Shown here: piece after piece, positions 6,685 through 8,255 of the stretch
Position numbering within the stretch: position 1 is the stretch's first letter
How the letters are laid out: each line of letters starts with the position of its first letter
Assembly (NCBI GenBank): GCA_023443985.1
Contig: JAEZSJ010000181.1
Location: forward strand, 1 to 8,255
Source: Verrucomicrobiota bacterium
GTDB taxonomy: Bacteria > Verrucomicrobiota > Verrucomicrobiia > Opitutales > Opitutaceae
DNA length: 8,255 nt
Direction of reading: 5' to 3'
Position numbers and translations under genes: made by a program
The notes under the pieces: model-generated
What the model was told of the DNA's origin: nothing
Seen by the model: only the letters and a program-made list of their open reading frames with translations
Database searches by the model: none

Positions 6685-6719
6685 GAGGCGGGAGGCGAAT
6701 GAGGGGAGGCGGGAAAGGC
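6685..6719. repeat. 7-bp tandem repeat (GAGGCGG) in the urtB-urtA spacer
   Basis: Units on a 7-bp grid are GAGGCGG (6685), GAGGCGA (6692), ATGAGGG (6699), GAGGCGG (6706) and a degenerate GAAAGGC (6713). The 9-mer GAGGCGGGA recurs at 6685 and 6706, 21 bp apart, which is three periods. It lies 36 bp before the urtB start. The stretch 6720-6832 between this array and the palindrome cluster shows only a small ACCTCG/CGAGGT hairpin (6798-6803 with 6811-6816). Confidence 0.65.
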
Positions 6720-6832
6720 GCGGGGGCGCGTTGGCAGAAAATGCGCAGGGGCTGGACGAAAAGCTACGAGTCGGTCGGGAGCACGGAGTCAGAAGCGACC
6801 TCGGGCGATGCGAGGTGGCAACGGACGAACCA

Positions 6833-6882
6833 AACGCGCGCGCGTTCCGCCGCGGCGGAGACCGCCGCTCTCGCGAGCGGCG
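6833..6882. other. Cluster of palindromes and competing hairpins between urtA and urtB
   Basis: AACGCGCGCGCGTT (6833-6846) and TCCGCCGCGGCGGA (6846-6859) are perfect 14-bp palindromes sharing one base. Then CGCCGCTC (6863-6870) pairs with GAGCGGCG (6875-6882) across a four-base loop that is GCGA in the transcribed strand, a GNRA tetraloop. Bases 6862-6868 can instead pair with 6852-6858 across three bases, so the two hairpins exclude each other. This could be part of an RNA processing or attenuation region, although very GC-rich DNA yields such pairings easily. Confidence 0.5.
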
Positions 6883-6894
6883 CCACGAAGCAGA

Positions 6895-6923
6895 AAGGGC
6901 GGCGCCGGAGTGGCACCGCCCTT
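6895..6923 (-). terminator. Strong stem-loop after urtA: probable partial terminator or 3'-end stabiliser
   Basis: In the transcribed strand AAGGGCGGTGCC and GGCGCCGCCCTT form a 12-bp stem with one G-U wobble and a five-base loop (ACTCC). It begins 31 bases after the urtA stop codon. Only a short, broken T-run follows (TTTCTGCTT, including the last stem bases), so termination is probably incomplete. In ABC importers such a structure after the binding-protein gene commonly lets that gene be expressed above the permeases; applying this here is inference. Confidence 0.65.
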
Positions 6924-6954
6924 GGGCATGACCGACTGCCAGGAATCAGGACAC

Positions 6955-8226
6955 TTACTGGAACTTACCCTTCAGCCAGGGCTCGCCGTAGACGTTCTCG
7001 AACGACTTCAGGATCTTGAACTGACCGTCGGCCCGGGTCTCGCCGATGTAGACATTCTTCGTGAGGTGCATGTTCGGCTGCGTCGTCACCGTGCCGCCGG
7101 GGCCGGCGAACGACACGCCGGATTTCCACGCGGCGCGCACGGCATCGACATCGAACGTACCCGCCTTCTCGACACAGGCCTTCCAGAGGTGGACGCCGTC
7201 GTAGGAGAGGACCATCGGCGAGCAGGTGACGCGGCCCTCCTTGACGATGCCCGGCACGGTGCTCTTCGCGAGCCAGCCCCTGAAGGCGGCGACGAACTTC
7301 CGGTTCGCCGGCGTGTTCAGCGACTGGAAGTAGGTCCAGCAGCCGAGCTGGCCCACAAGCTGGTCGGCGGGGAGGCCGCGGAACTCATCCTCGGAGATCG
7401 AGAAGGAGACGACCGGGCACGTCTCGGCGTCGAGGCCGGAGGCGGCGTATTCCTTGAAGAAGGGCACGTTGGTGTCGCCATTGAGGGTGGAGATCACGCA
7501 GGCGTCGCCGGAGGCGGCGAACTGTTTGATCTCGGCGACGATCTGCTGGTAGTCGGTGTGGCCGAAGGGCGTGTACTTGCCGGCGGAGATGATCTTGCCG
7601 GACTCGTCCTTGCGGAAACCGCCGCCGATGTTCTCGAGCGGCACGCCCTTGGAGAGCAGGTACTCGAGCAGCACGAGGTTGGTCGTCTGCGGGTAGACGT
7701 AGTCGGAGCCGAGCAGGTAGAACTTCTTCTTCCCCTCCGCGAGGTAGTAATCGACGGCGGGCGTGGCCTGCTGGTTCACGGCCTCGGCGGTGTAGGCTAC
7801 ATTCTGTGACTCCTCCTCGCCCTCGTACTGGACGGGGTAGAAGAGCAGCCCGTTGTTCTTTTCGAAGACGGGGAGCACGGATTTGCGGGAGACCGAGGTC
7901 CAGCAGCCGAAGGTCACGGCAACCTTGTCCTGCTCGAGAAGCTGCTTGGCCTTCTCGGCGAAGAGCGGCCAGTTCGAGGCGCCGTCGACGACGACCGGTT
8001 CGATCTTGTAGGTGTCGCCGCCGACCTTGATGCCGCCCGCGGCGTTGATCTCGTCGAAGGTGAAGAGGAGCACGTCGCGCAGCGAGGTCTCGCTGATCGC
8101 CATCGTGCCGGAGAGGGAGTGGAGCACGCCGACCTTCACGGTCTTCTCGGCGGCGTTGAGGGAGGAGGCGAAGCTGGCGAGCGCGAGAGCGGAGCCGGCG
8201 AGGAGTGTCTTCCAGGGAGTGCGCAT
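6955..8226 (-). CDS. urtA: Urea ABC transporter substrate-binding protein UrtA
   Basis: UrtA is the periplasmic protein that binds urea and delivers it to UrtB/UrtC. The 423-residue product starts at ATG 8226-8224 with a Sec signal peptide: basic MRTPWK, hydrophobic LLAGSALALASFA, probable cleavage after SLNA at about residue 25. No lipobox cysteine is seen. Blocks diagnostic of UrtA over other branched-chain amino-acid-type binding proteins are GVLHSLSGTMAISE (33-46), SNWPLFAEKAKQLL (84-97), FGCWTSVSRKSVLPVFE (106-122), LLFYPVQYEGEE (127-138) and YTPFGHTDYQ (218-227). About 14 residues more than in familiar UrtA sequences precede YTPFGH (around 200-217). The stop is TAA at 6957-6955. The leader has no Shine-Dalgarno, and 17 of 20 bases are pyrimidines. 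It is the first gene of the visible cluster; the promoter, if present, lies beyond the right edge. Confidence 0.97.
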   Translation of the reverse strand: MRTPWKTLLAGSALALASFASSLNAAEKTVKVGVLHSLSGTMAISETSLRDVLLFTFDEINAAGGIKVGGDTYKIEPVVVDGASNWPLFAEKAKQLLEQDKVAVTFGCWTSVSRKSVLPVFEKNNGLLFYPVQYEGEEESQNVAYTAEAVNQQATPAVDYYLAEGKKKFYLLGSDYVYPQTTNLVLLEYLLSKGVPLENIGGGFRKDESGKIISAGKYTPFGHTDYQQIVAEIKQFAASGDACVISTLNGDTNVPFFKEYAASGLDAETCPVVSFSISEDEFRGLPADQLVGQLGCWTYFQSLNTPANRKFVAAFRGWLAKSTVPGIVKEGRVTCSPMVLSYDGVHLWKACVEKAGTFDVDAVRAAWKSGVSFAGPGGTVTTQPNMHLTKNVYIGETRADGQFKILKSFENVYGEPWLKGKFQ

Positions 8227-8255
8227 GATTGGAGGGGGCGGAGGAGCGTGGAGAG

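Noticed and set aside
6650..6954. A small gene or riboswitch in the urtA-urtB spacer
   Set aside because: No minus-strand frame here has a credible start and composition, and the hairpins do not match a riboswitch class I know.
8227..8255. Promoter or nitrogen-regulator site upstream of urtA
   Set aside because: Only 29 bases are available and they hold no -10/-35, -24/-12 or operator-like pattern.

Overview
This window is a high-GC bacterial locus with every credible gene on the minus strand. Read in the direction of transcription, from right to left, the order is urtA, urtB, urtC, urtD, urtE, ureA, ureB and the first 254 codons of ureC. Together they encode a complete urea ABC importer (periplasmic urea-binding protein, two permeases, two ATPases) followed by the gamma, beta and alpha subunits of urease. 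Nothing convincing lies on the plus strand; the long plus-strand frames are mirror images of the real genes.

The organism is most likely a diderm bacterium: UrtA and UrtB carry Sec-type signal peptides. GC content is high, the gene spacers are wide and full of short-period repeats, and no gene has a purine-rich Shine-Dalgarno sequence. That combination made me think of Verrucomicrobiota, perhaps near Opitutaceae. This is an impression from style, not a homology result.

Layout by region. 8227-8255 is a 29-base leader in which no promoter can be judged. 6955-8226 is urtA. 6650-6954 is a 305-base spacer with a strong stem-loop just after urtA, a cluster of palindromes and a heptamer array. 4925-6649 is urtB, 3685-4857 urtC, 2815-3585 urtD and 1798-2574 urtE. 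1630-1797 is a spacer holding an element with inverted arms. 1327-1629 is ureA, 862-1236 ureB and 1-764 the ureC start. No ureD, ureE, ureF or ureG is present, so the nickel-insertion accessory genes must lie beyond the left edge or elsewhere.

How the genes work together: UrtA captures urea in the periplasm, UrtB and UrtC form the membrane channel, UrtD and UrtE hydrolyse ATP, and urease splits the imported urea to ammonia and carbon dioxide for nitrogen assimilation. This is a scavenging pathway of the kind usually induced by nitrogen limitation.

The proteins are ordinary apart from a few apparent insertions. The unusual part is the DNA between them. The spacers are 67-305 bp, wide for an operon, and most are built from degenerate tandem repeats with strict 7-, 8- or 9-bp periods and a different unit in each array. 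All eight start codons also lack a Shine-Dalgarno match and are preceded by pyrimidine-rich sequence. These two features are the best candidates for something under-described.
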